A stretch of DNA of 64,000 nucleotides from Paenibacillus amylolyticus (GTDB lineage Bacteria; Bacillota; Bacilli; Paenibacillales; Paenibacillaceae). The stretch lies in assembly GCF_001570725.1 (NCBI RefSeq), contig NZ_BCNV01000001.1, forward strand, positions 2,604,001 through 2,668,000, written 5' to 3'. Shown piece by piece: positions 17,302 through 25,217 of the stretch. Within the stretch, counting starts at the first letter, position 1, and every line of letters begins with the position of its first letter. A program made the translations under genes and the position numbers. The notes beneath the pieces are model-generated. The model made no database searches. It saw nothing but the letters and a program-made list of their open reading frames with translations, and had not been told where the DNA came from.

Positions 17302-17934
17302 GTGTTTATGTCTGTACTGTTCAGTTATATTATTCTGGGAATCTCATTGTCTGCTCCAATCGGTCCGATTAACGCCGCTCAACTTGACCGCGGAGCCAGG
17401 CACGGATTCATGCACGCGTGGATTTTAGGACTCGGCGCCATGTTTGCAGACTTGGTGTATATGCTGTTGATTTATTTTGGAGTTGCCCATTTTCTGGACA
17501 CGCCGTTTATGCGCTCTTTTCTCTGGTCCTTCGGCAGTTTTATTCTCATTTACACGGGAGTGGAGACGCTCTCGAAGCTGAAGCAGGGGATTCAAGGTAC
17601 ATCTACTGCGGAAGCGACTGTTCGAAAATCGTTTATATCCGGCTTTTTGATGGCCCTGTCCAATCCACTGAATATTTTGTTTTGGCTTGGTATCTATGGC
17701 TCCATTCTCGCGACGACTGTGAAACATACGGATACCGCTCATTTGCTGCTCTACAGTTCAGGCATATTCATTGGCATCTTGTTGTGGGATGTTATTATGG
17801 CTGGCATGGCCAGTCGATTCCACAAACATAGCAGTGAGAACGTATTGCGCTGGATCTCCATCATTTCGGGAATCTGCCTGATCGGATTTGGTTTGTATTT
17901 CGGGTACGAAGCTGTGCGTTCCATTTTTTTCTGA
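17302..17934 (+). CDS. LysE/RhtB-family exporter
   Basis: 210 residues with about six hydrophobic helices. The LysE-family N-terminal motif SAPIGPINAAQLDRGARHG is clear, followed by a LGLGAMFADLVYM helix and the mid-protein FISGFLMALSNPLNILFWLG motif. The family exports amino acids or their derivatives. The start is set at GTG 17302, 5 nt after AAGGAG; ATG 17308 is the alternative. It is probably monocistronic. Confidence 0.85.
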   Translation: MFMSVLFSYIILGISLSAPIGPINAAQLDRGARHGFMHAWILGLGAMFADLVYMLLIYFGVAHFLDTPFMRSFLWSFGSFILIYTGVETLSKLKQGIQGTSTAEATVRKSFISGFLMALSNPLNILFWLGIYGSILATTVKHTDTAHLLLYSSGIFIGILLWDVIMAGMASRFHKHSSENVLRWISIISGICLIGFGLYFGYEAVRSIFF

Positions 17935-18016
17935 CAACAAAATCAGGCTGGACAGTCACCCAACATCCTCCACATTAATACTTTAACGGTATCATGTGGA
18001 ATGGAGTTGGGAATCA

Positions 18017-18778
18017 ATGGCGGAGCTGTATAGTGCCGACGAAATAAACACCTTGTTTGAGCGTCTTCCATCTTGGCAGCAGGACGCTTATTCGCAATTT
18101 GGTAAAATGATCGCCGACGATGATAATACGTATCCATGTGTACCTGGACGAATGGGATTTCTGTCAGGACATTTGAGGTTCGGCTTTACGTGTGATCCCC
18201 GATCTGAACAAGCTGCCGAAGATATGGCGGATCTGCTTAGACAGTATGGTCCTGTATCCAGAGACACAGGTCATTACGCTTCCATGGTGGTCATCTGTGA
18301 GACGCCAAATGATCTCAAAGATCATACAACGGTAGAGCAATATCAGACCTTATTCTGGCAAATGCTTAATCGGGTAAGTTCACACGATACCGAGCCGTGG
18401 CCGGAACATATTTCAACCGATCCTCATGATTCATCGTGGGAGTTTTGCTTTGGCGGAGAGCCTTACTTTTGTTTTTGCGCAACTCCCGCACATGAACTCA
18501 GAGCTAGCCGACATTTTCCTTATCTCATGTTTGCTTTTCAACCACGGTGGGTATTCGAATCCATCAATGACAACACCCCTCTTGGCCGCAAAATGAAAAC
18601 CTTGATCCGCAAGCGTCTCGCTGCCTATGATGCTGTTCCTGCTCACCCTTCGCTGATGTGGTACGGTCAGCAGGATAATCTGGAGTGGAAACAATATTTC
18701 CTGCCTGATGATGAGCAGACACCTTCCAAGTGTCCATTCATGCGGATGAAGCAAGCTTTAGGCAAGTTGACGAAATAA
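18017..18778 (+). CDS. YqcI/YcgG-family protein
   Basis: 253 residues. It resembles the YqcI/YcgG family, cytosolic proteins of unknown activity: YPCVPGRMGFLSGHLRFGF near the N-terminus, DTGHYASMVV, and a central WEFCFGGEPYFCFC segment followed by a PYLMFAFQPRWVFE strand. No signal peptide or membrane segment is seen. The start is taken at ATG 18017 behind GGAGTTGGG; GTG 17996 in the same frame is possible. It converges with the second APC permease; only 56 bp separate their ends. Confidence 0.8.
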   Translation: MAELYSADEINTLFERLPSWQQDAYSQFGKMIADDDNTYPCVPGRMGFLSGHLRFGFTCDPRSEQAAEDMADLLRQYGPVSRDTGHYASMVVICETPNDLKDHTTVEQYQTLFWQMLNRVSSHDTEPWPEHISTDPHDSSWEFCFGGEPYFCFCATPAHELRASRHFPYLMFAFQPRWVFESINDNTPLGRKMKTLIRKRLAAYDAVPAHPSLMWYGQQDNLEWKQYFLPDDEQTPSKCPFMRMKQALGKLTK

Positions 18779-18834
18779 TCTTACAACACTTATTACGTAC
18801 TCTTAGTACGCTGGGTAACCTCCACGAAAGCTAC

Positions 18835-20181
18835 TTATGGCTTGGCTGGTGCAGACTGCGGCGGTTTGGAGCCACGTACTTTGTGAACAATATACGTGAT
18901 GATGCCAAGGAACACCACAAGTCCCACACTTGCCAGCAGACCCGTTCTGCTGGCTTTTTCCATTGCTGTCCCAGCCACAGCAGCCACAATTAATACCATG
19001 GCAGTCCATACTTTGATGCGATTCCACTTCACAGGCTTCATTTTTTTAATATACGTGATGCAGATAAGCAGCCATGTATACATCAATACCAGACTACCTG
19101 CTGTCGTCACATATTCAAACAGACTCTTGGGCATCCATAATGCCATCAACGTAGACAGGAGTAATCCGGCCGCTGTGCAACATAATGCCTGAAGTGGCAT
19201 GTCCTTTTTCCCCCAGGTCTTCGTAAACAGCTTCGGTGCATCTCCATCTTCAGCGAGTTTCACCAACATGGACGTAATTGCATATAGCGAAGCCACCATC
19301 GTTGAGAATCCAGCAATAATCAGAATTCCGTTGAGAATGTGGACCACTACGGTGAATCCAATGGTTGACATGGCTTTGACAAGCGGACTTTCATCTGGAG
19401 TTAACTGAGCTGAAGGCACAAGCAACAGGATCAACGCAATCGCAATGACATAGAGTGTACTCACCGATAATAGCATTACACGACCTGATTTCACTGCATC
19501 TTTCGGTTCTTTCAGGTTAGCAGCCATCAAGCCCATAACCTCGATCCCGGCAAAAGCAAAGAATGCATAGATGAAACCGGTCCATACCCCTTTACCTCCA
19601 TGAGGAAACCATTCATTCTTCAATTGTTCTGGTGTCACTTTTACAGGTAACCAACCCAGACAAGCCGCTCCTGCTATAGCTATAAATGCAACCGTTGCAG
19701 CAAGTTTGATTACCGCAAGAATATTCTCCGTTTTGGTTAATCCCTTCGCTCCCAATGCAGCAATGAACAGACCAATAGCCGCATAGATCGCAACAAATGC
19801 CCACAGCGGAAACTTGGGAAACCAGAATTGAGAGAATAGCCCCAGTGCCGTCAATGAGCTGCCCATGATGAGCATTTCGGAAAACCAGTACATCCATCCA
19901 CTCCCGAAACCAGCCCAAGGTCCGAATGCTTCACCAGCATAGGTTCGAAAAGCACCTTCTTTGGGATCATCTGCCGTCATCTGCGCCAGCGCACCAAATA
20001 CAAAGTAAGTCCCCGCCGCAGCAAGCACCAACAATACGAGTACAGATATACCGGCCCAATGAATCGCGAGACTGGTTCCTAGGAAAAATCCCGTCCCAAG
20101 CGTGCAACCCGCGCCAAACAAGGATAGGCTGATCCAACTTAGTTTATCGTCTTCCTTTTTACCGTGTAGCTGACTTTTCAT
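18835..20181 (-). CDS. APC-superfamily amino acid permease
   Basis: 448 residues with about 12 membrane helices. TM1 reads SLFGAGCTLGTGFFLG, a glycine-rich APC substrate-binding helix, and TM6 contains FIYAFFAFAGIEVMGLMAANLKEP, typical of the AAT/YdgF branch. It presumably carries an amino acid or amine with protons across the cytoplasmic membrane. It ends in a short basic tail. GAAGGAGGAGC lies before ATG 20181. The upstream region is unusually long and carries dif-like site 2 and TTTTCA dyads. Confidence 0.88.
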   Translation of the reverse strand: MKSQLHGKKEDDKLSWISLSLFGAGCTLGTGFFLGTSLAIHWAGISVLVLLVLAAAGTYFVFGALAQMTADDPKEGAFRTYAGEAFGPWAGFGSGWMYWFSEMLIMGSSLTALGLFSQFWFPKFPLWAFVAIYAAIGLFIAALGAKGLTKTENILAVIKLAATVAFIAIAGAACLGWLPVKVTPEQLKNEWFPHGGKGVWTGFIYAFFAFAGIEVMGLMAANLKEPKDAVKSGRVMLLSVSTLYVIAIALILLLVPSAQLTPDESPLVKAMSTIGFTVVVHILNGILIIAGFSTMVASLYAITSMLVKLAEDGDAPKLFTKTWGKKDMPLQALCCTAAGLLLSTLMALWMPKSLFEYVTTAGSLVLMYTWLLICITYIKKMKPVKWNRIKVWTAMVLIVAAVAGTAMEKASRTGLLASVGLVVFLGIITYIVHKVRGSKPPQSAPAKP

Positions 20182-20263
20182 GAAGCTCCTCCTTCTGCCT
20201 TATCCCCTTACGGTTTACAGGTCATGGAGGTTTTATGTCTGCATTGCCAAAAGAATTATTATT

Positions 20264-20291
20264 AGTTTACATAATATTTAATATGTTATAA
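20264..20291 (+). other. dif-like Xer recombination site 2
   Basis: Left arm AGTTTACATAA, centre TATTTA, right arm ATATGTTATAA. It shares the 15-bp core TTAGTTTACATAATA with sites 1 and 3, same orientation. No recombinase gene is adjacent; it lies 83 bp upstream of the permease start. Confidence 0.55.
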
Positions 20292-20432
20292 ATCTGTTGT
20301 TGATTTTGAGTCCCATGTAAAATCCGTGAAAAAGTTATTGACTTCTATCACTTAAAATGATTTTCCTTTTTAACATGATGGAGCGGTATCGAAGCTCTAT
20401 GTGATGTAGTAACTAAGGGGAGAAAATGATTT

Positions 20433-20657
20433 TTCTATTGTGAATTTTTCATGTGTTGAAATAGTATTATTAAGGTCGTTATTTCGTTCATATCGAACGC
20501 TGGCCCTCTCCATTTTTCGTCTCATTCTAACAGCTTTTTTGTGAAAATTTTCATTTGGCAAAAATAGTAGAGCTTCATTGTCGATTTCCCCTCTTTTCTC
20601 CGTTCTTATTTTACTATTATGAATTTTTCATATGTTGAAAATGTATTACGATGGTCA
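20433..20657. repeat. Two direct repeats with operator-like TTTCA/TGAAA dyads
   Basis: The segments at about 20433-20470 and 20609-20650 are near-copies built on CTATTRTGAATTTTTCA then TRTGTTGAAA and a following RTATTA. Each contains a dyad TTTCA-5 nt-TGAAA. A perfect TGAAAATTTTCA palindrome lies between them. Together they could be binding sites for a regulator of the permease on the minus strand. Confidence 0.5.
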
Positions 20658-20684
20658 AAAAAGAAGCCGCCCCATGGCGACTTC
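20656..20684 (-). terminator. Terminator of the aldo/keto reductase gene
   Basis: Minus strand GAAGTCGCC, loop ATGG, GGCGGCTTC (one U-G pair), then TTTTTTG. Confidence 0.85.
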
Positions 20685-20703
20685 GCTAATATTTTTTTAA
20701 ATT

Positions 20704-21597
20704 TTAAGTCCGGCCAGTCCAGTCCGCTCCCGCAATTTCGTTCCATCGTGCTCTAATCTCATCATATAGTTTCTGCGGAAGTGCCCCTTTGGCGACAAGG
20801 TCGGCATTTTGCTGCCAGCGATTTGGCTTGGCTGTTCCTACAATCGCCGTGTCTACACCTCCGGTACTTAGCGTAAAACGCAGTGCTGTTTCCACTGCTG
20901 CCTGAGCATCTTCACCCAGAAAACCATAGTTAAGTTCGCTTAAGCGTTTCCAGTATATAAATGGATAAGCCTCTTCCGAAAGTGTTTCATACGTCCAGGC
21001 CGCATTGGCAATAGGTCTTTTGGCGATGACACCCATGTTTCTTTTTCTCGCCTCAGGCAGAGTAAGTTCAATTGCTTCCTGATCTGCGATATTTAATGAG
21101 GTCTCTAGGCTGTCAAATGCTCCGGTCTGAATCGCATATAGCGCATCCGTTGTATCTCCACTATATCCGATGAATCTGGTTTTCCCTGCTTCCTTGGCAC
21201 GTTGAAGAACCTCGATAACTGCCCCTTGCCGAAGTACTTCTTCAGAACAGCTATGCAAATGGATGACATCCACATAGTCGGTTTTCAACCGCTTAAGACT
21301 ACGGTCAATCGTCTTCTCCAGTACTTTGGCATCCCAATCCGGACCTTCGATCCCGGCAGCATGTCCACATTTGGTGAACAAATAGTAATCATCACGCCGA
21401 TGTGACAGCACCTCACCGATTAATTCTTCACTGTCACCATAACATTCAGCCGTATCAATTACGTTTAACCCTGCATCGAGCGCACTGTTGAGCAATGTGG
21501 CTACATCCGTTTTAGATACATTTTTGCCTATTTCCGCTCCGCCAAATCCAAGTGTGCTTACCTTCATGCCCGTGTTTCCGTAATTACGCAGTTCCAT
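20704..21597 (-). CDS. Aldo/keto reductase
   Basis: 297 residues. This is a TIM-barrel NADPH-dependent oxidoreductase. The catalytic tetrad is visible: D48 and Y53 in NVIDTAECYG, K76 in LFTKCG and a histidine in VIHLHSC (about 115). C-terminal ALRFTLSTGGVDTAIVGTAKPNRWQQN is the cofactor-binding signature. The substrate is unknown; sugars and aldehydes are common for this subgroup. GGAGG lies 9 nt before the ATG. It follows the SDR gene on the same strand (126-bp gap), so the two may act in one carbonyl/sugar pathway. Confidence 0.92.
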   Translation of the reverse strand: MELRNYGNTGMKVSTLGFGGAEIGKNVSKTDVATLLNSALDAGLNVIDTAECYGDSEELIGEVLSHRRDDYYLFTKCGHAAGIEGPDWDAKVLEKTIDRSLKRLKTDYVDVIHLHSCSEEVLRQGAVIEVLQRAKEAGKTRFIGYSGDTTDALYAIQTGAFDSLETSLNIADQEAIELTLPEARKRNMGVIAKRPIANAAWTYETLSEEAYPFIYWKRLSELNYGFLGEDAQAAVETALRFTLSTGGVDTAIVGTAKPNRWQQNADLVAKGALPQKLYDEIRARWNEIAGADWTGRT

Positions 21598-21723
21598 GGT
21601 TATCTTCCTCCAAGTTCATTGAATTGGGTACAGATAAATAGAAATACAGATTAATCCCCAATGTTATTACCCGTAATTTGGTTGTCCCACCCACTTTTCC
21701 AGACTTTTACCAACTCAACTCAT

Positions 21724-22497
21724 CTAGAATCCATAGATGGACATTCCACCATCAACCAATAACGTCTGACCCGTTATGTATCCGGCTGCATCCGATGCCA
21801 GGAATACGACAGGCCCTACCACTTCCTCCAGTTCTCCCACTCGCTGAAGCGGTGTACGACTTACAATTTCCTGCAAATACTGGGGATCATCCAGCAGCTT
21901 TTCAGTTAGAGGTGTTCGGAAATACCATGGCCCTACTGAATTGACGCGGATTCCATACTTGCCCCATTCCAGTGCGAGCACTTTGGTCATATGAATTAAC
22001 GCAGCCTTGGTTGCACCATATACAACCCCTGTCCGCAAAGCCGTGTGCCCACCTACCGAAGAGATGTTGATGATCTTCCCAGTCCCACGTTCTTTCATAT
22101 GCTGTCCCGCTAATTGCGAAGCGAAGAAAGCCGATTTCAAGTTTGTCTGCATGATGGTCTCCCACTGCTCGTCCGTTACTTCAAGTGCTGGTGTGCGAAT
22201 GTTCATACCTGCGTTATTCACCAAAATGTCCAGACTGCCCATCTCCGAGATCGCCTTTCGGAACGTCTCTTCCAGTTGTTCTCTTGAAGTCACATCTGCA
22301 GTAAGCGCGAGCGCTTTACGCCCTGTCTGTTCATAGATGTAGGCAGCTGTATCCTCAATTTCTCTCATTGTTCGGGATACAAGTACAACGTCACTGCCTG
22401 ACTGGGCAAGCCCAATCGCAATTGCTTTTCCGATCCCTCTCCCCGCGCCTGTCACCAATGCTGTCTGTCCATCGAGATGGAATATGGGTACGTTCAT
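21724..22497 (-). CDS. Short-chain dehydrogenase/reductase (gluconate 5-dehydrogenase-like)
   Basis: 257 residues. It is a classical SDR: TGAGRGIG (16-23) for NAD(P), NNAGMN, INISSVGGHTA with the catalytic serine, and YGATK as the Tyr-x3-Lys pair, ending in YITGQTLLVDGG. The spacing and the FHLDGQTALVTG opening resemble gluconate 5-dehydrogenase/2-deoxygluconate dehydrogenase members, but the substrate is not certain. The start is ATG 22497, 8 nt after AAGGAG; GTG 22506 lies inside the ribosome-site spacing and is rejected. Confidence 0.9.
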   Translation of the reverse strand: MNVPIFHLDGQTALVTGAGRGIGKAIAIGLAQSGSDVVLVSRTMREIEDTAAYIYEQTGRKALALTADVTSREQLEETFRKAISEMGSLDILVNNAGMNIRTPALEVTDEQWETIMQTNLKSAFFASQLAGQHMKERGTGKIINISSVGGHTALRTGVVYGATKAALIHMTKVLALEWGKYGIRVNSVGPWYFRTPLTEKLLDDPQYLQEIVSRTPLQRVGELEEVVGPVVFLASDAAGYITGQTLLVDGGMSIYGF

Positions 22498-22526
22498 GTT
22501 ACTCACTCCTTCATCAGATTTATAAA

Positions 22527-22702
22527 TTGAACTAAAAATTATTTACACTGACACTACGATGACAGAATAACCTTCCAATCACTGTTATCCCCAGATTTTT
22601 TGATTCCATTTTCCGTAGGGGAAGATCCGGGGATAAAGGCGAACGCTTCGCTTTTTCAGGTTTTTTCTGTCCTCTCCGTTATCGTGTAAATAATTAGTTC
22701 AA
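22527..22702. repeat. 176-bp intergenic repeat with long inverted ends, copy 1
   Basis: The outer arms are TTGAACTAA-AAA-TTATTTACAC on the left and GTGTAAATAATTAGTTCAA on the right, a 19-bp inverted repeat broken only by three extra A residues. Nested inside are GACAGAA/TTCTGTC, TTATCCCC/GGGGATAA and a GCGAA-CGC-TTCGC hairpin. A diverged copy lies at 57205. It has no coding capacity, so it is either a MITE-like element or a structured RNA-like intergenic repeat. Confidence 0.8.
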
Positions 22703-22751
22703 CTTATATCGCAATCATGCAAATACTTATATGTAAGTAAAGCCCCGATTA

Positions 22752-23240
22752 TCAGGTTACAAAATATTGGCTTGGATTGCCCAGTTCCGGATGGAACTTT
22801 TCTCGAAAGCGGCCTCCCGTATAATCCCCTATAATTTTACGCCAGAACGCCTGCGCAATGACATTGTTACGAACCTGAGTCACTTTCCATCTCCCTGGGA
22901 AACGTTTAAACAGCTCATAGGCTGCCCGAGTGCCCACGCCACTGCGCCGATATTTTTGCATCACAAAGAACTCAGTCAAGTAGTAATCATTATCCTTACT
23001 TCCAGGCTCCAATTTCTCTACGAGAGCAAACCCTGCAGGTGCGCCGTCACTTGTAATCAAAAAAGGAAACTTGCGGTCCTCTTCTGTCCAGAATGCTTCC
23101 AGACCCGGATATTCTGGAAAAATACCATTGCTGTCTACATCAATATTCAGATATTTGGTAAAATCATATAGATAAAATTGCATTAAATGCCGAATCACCT
23201 GACTGCGTTCCCGGGGAACCAGTTCTATTTGCATATTCAT
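22752..23240 (-). CDS. GNAT-family N-acetyltransferase
   Basis: 162 residues. The GNAT core is visible: beta-4 with the LTEFFVM segment, then the acetyl-CoA pyrophosphate loop KYRRSGVGTRAAYELFKRFPG (R/Q-x-x-G-x-G/A pattern) and WKVTQVRNNVIAQAFWRKII as strand 5 and helix 4. The acceptor is unknown. The start is ATG 23240, 8 nt behind GGAGG; GTG 23249 overlaps the ribosome site. It stands between the first ~177-bp repeat and the divergent xerS gene. Confidence 0.88.
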   Translation of the reverse strand: MNMQIELVPRERSQVIRHLMQFYLYDFTKYLNIDVDSNGIFPEYPGLEAFWTEEDRKFPFLITSDGAPAGFALVEKLEPGSKDNDYYLTEFFVMQKYRRSGVGTRAAYELFKRFPGRWKVTQVRNNVIAQAFWRKIIGDYTGGRFREKFHPELGNPSQYFVT

Positions 23241-23433
23241 CCGGTTCACCTCCTCTGCTCTACGTATACTGATTACTTTAAAGGTTTACGCGCCGAAGGG
23301 CAAGGAAGCATCCCCTACTTACTGCCTACTTTGGTGAACAAGCTGTGAGCATGTAAATTATGGTACACTAGAGCATAGAATACTATTAAATTGAATATTA
23401 ATCTTATATGTTTTTCACATGGAGGTGTCGAAC

Positions 23434-24525
23434 TTGACCAACGTGCAAAAAGAGATTGATCGACGCAAGCTGGATGACAAACTACCTTCCATGCCTTGGT
23501 TCGTTCAGCAATTCATGGACTACAAGCTGCCTGATCTGTCCCCTTCTACCCTGCTCGAATATTTAAGAGATTACGAAGCTTTCTTCGGTTGGTTGCGAGC
23601 AGAAGGGCTATCCGAGGCAAGCTCTAATAAAGAAGTTACGTTGACTGAACTGGAAGTCCTTCGCATGGATTCGGTTACCGCCTATCGGTTATTTCTCACA
23701 ACCAAACGAGAAGGAACCAATTCCAGAATTACCGTCTCTCGCAAGCTCTCTTCCCTTCGCTCCCTTTTTCATTACCTGAGCCAGATTGCGGAAGATGAAG
23801 ATTTCTACCCTTTGCTGAAGCGGAACATTATGGCCAAAATCGAGATCAAGCGTACCCATAAACCCAAGGACACCGCTGCCAAACTCAAAGGTAAAATTCT
23901 GGAGGAAGAGGAACTACTCGAATTTATCGGATATATCCTTGAAGGTTACGCTGTCGATATGGAGAAGAACAAACAGGCGCTGTATTCCCATGAACTCAAC
24001 AAAGAACGGGACGCCTGTATTGCCAGCCTGATTCTGAATTCCGGCTTACGAGTGTCGGAAGTTGTGAACCTGAACGTCGATGACCTTGATCTGAACAACA
24101 AACTCCTGTATGTCTATCGCAAAGGTAACAATGATGAGACATACAAAACACCCGTTTATTTCAGGGAACAGGCCAAGGACGAACTCGCAACTTATATGAA
24201 CCTGCGGCAATCACGTTACCGTACACCCAAACGGGAAAAAGGTCTGTTCATTGCCATGCGAAACGGAGATTCAGAAGGTAGCCGAATGACCAAAAGAGCA
24301 ATCCAGGCCATGATCATGAAATACGCTAAACGCTTTGGCAAACCCTACTTGACCGTGCACAAATTACGCCATTCATTCGCAACCGACTATTATCTGCAAA
24401 ATGATATCTACAAAACGAAGGAGCAGCTTGGACACGCTTCTACGGAAACGACCGAGATCTATGCTCACCTTACCGACAAAACGATGTCAGAGGCCATCGA
24501 ACGCCGTACTGAAGATGGGATGTAA
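23434..24525 (+). CDS. xerS: XerS-type tyrosine recombinase
   Basis: 363 residues. It resembles streptococcal/lactococcal XerS: an N-terminal KLPSMPWFVQQFMDYKL...STLLEYLRDYEAFFGWL block, the TELEVLRMDSV linker, and a catalytic domain with R206 (SGLRVSE), K230, H309 and R312 (HKLRHSF), H334 (LGHAS) and Y343 (EIYAH). XerS acts as a single recombinase in chromosome dimer resolution where it replaces XerC/D. The start is TTG 23434 because GGAGG is 8 nt upstream; the in-frame ATG 23419 has none. dif-like site 3 lies 118 bp past its stop, as dif sites lie next to xerS in streptococci. Confidence 0.85.
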   Translation: MTNVQKEIDRRKLDDKLPSMPWFVQQFMDYKLPDLSPSTLLEYLRDYEAFFGWLRAEGLSEASSNKEVTLTELEVLRMDSVTAYRLFLTTKREGTNSRITVSRKLSSLRSLFHYLSQIAEDEDFYPLLKRNIMAKIEIKRTHKPKDTAAKLKGKILEEEELLEFIGYILEGYAVDMEKNKQALYSHELNKERDACIASLILNSGLRVSEVVNLNVDDLDLNNKLLYVYRKGNNDETYKTPVYFREQAKDELATYMNLRQSRYRTPKREKGLFIAMRNGDSEGSRMTKRAIQAMIMKYAKRFGKPYLTVHKLRHSFATDYYLQNDIYKTKEQLGHASTETTEIYAHLTDKTMSEAIERRTEDGM

Positions 24526-24539
24526 CACCCCAAACATAA

Positions 24540-24598
24540 TAAAAGCAGCAAGCCGCATCAAGGATTTCGATCCGAGAAAGGTCTGCTGCTTTTTTTGC
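24540..24598 (+). terminator. Terminator of xerS
   Basis: AAAAGCAGCA and TGCTGCTTTTTTT enclose a 38-nt loop that contains a smaller GGATTTCGATCC hairpin. Confidence 0.85.
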
Positions 24599-24642
24599 TT
24601 TTACATCATGTAAGGATCTAGAACATAACCCGAAATGATTTT

Positions 24643-24670
24643 AGTTTACATAATAAATATTACGTCATAT
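24643..24670 (+). other. dif-like Xer recombination site 3
   Basis: Left arm AGTTTACATAA, centre TAAATA, right arm TTACGTCATAT. It shares the 15-bp core TTAGTTTACATAATA with the two other sites and has the same orientation. It lies directly between the xerS terminator and the end of mobB. Confidence 0.55.
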
Positions 24671-24676
24671 CAGCCT

Positions 24677-25210
24677 TCACTTGCTTTCAACTATCTGTAA
24701 CAAAGCTTTGGCTATGAACTCCGTTTCATGAACCGAGTACCACGTTATATCCCTGTTTACAACCCTTGGCTCCATAACTTGATCTGGAGATAACCATGAG
24801 ATCATACCCACTACACCTTCAAGGCGATCAATTAGGCTCAGATCCTTCTCTTCTCGAACCATCACGAATTTGGGGTAAGAAGCCTCTTTAAATCCCTCAA
24901 TAACAATCCAATCATACCCGGACAGATGACTTAACATATCCTCCAACCTGGTAGCTTGTCGCTCCATAATGGCAGTGCGTTTCTCTGACATCACAACCAC
25001 CGCCGAGGCCCCTGCCTCCCCAAATCGATACGAATCCGTTCCTTCTTGATCCATCTCAAAATGGTCGTGTCCATCATGCTTAATCGCTGCTACTTTAAGT
25101 CCCATAGAAGAAAAGTGCCCGATTAGCGCGGCTGTCATGGTCGTCTTGCCCGTGTTCTTGTATCCAACAATCTGTATGATATGTGGTTTGTTTTCACTCA
25201 TTTTAGTCAT
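24677..25210 (-). CDS. mobB: Molybdopterin-guanine dinucleotide biosynthesis adapter protein MobB
   Basis: 177 residues. It is a P-loop GTPase-like protein: Walker A GYKNTGKT (16-23), then VAAIKHDGHDHFEMDQEGTDSYRFGEAGA, the MobB hallmark, and YDWIVIEGFKEASYPKFVMVR. MobB assists MobA in attaching GMP to molybdopterin. It starts 7 bp after moeA ends, with GAGGT inside the end of moeA, so the two genes are translationally close. No mobA or molybdoenzyme gene lies in the window. Confidence 0.93.
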   Translation of the reverse strand: MTKMSENKPHIIQIVGYKNTGKTTMTAALIGHFSSMGLKVAAIKHDGHDHFEMDQEGTDSYRFGEAGASAVVVMSEKRTAIMERQATRLEDMLSHLSGYDWIVIEGFKEASYPKFVMVREEKDLSLIDRLEGVVGMISWLSPDQVMEPRVVNRDITWYSVHETEFIAKALLQIVESK

Positions 25211-25217
25211 CTATTAA

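Larger units (their letters stand above)
20182..20703. other. 522-bp AT-rich intergenic region upstream of the permease
   Basis: It contains no gene. It holds dif-like site 2 (20264), a direct repeat with internal TTTCA/TGAAA dyads (20433 and 20609), a perfect TGAAAATTTTCA palindrome (about 20,541) and the terminator of the aldo/keto reductase (20656). Confidence 0.6.
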
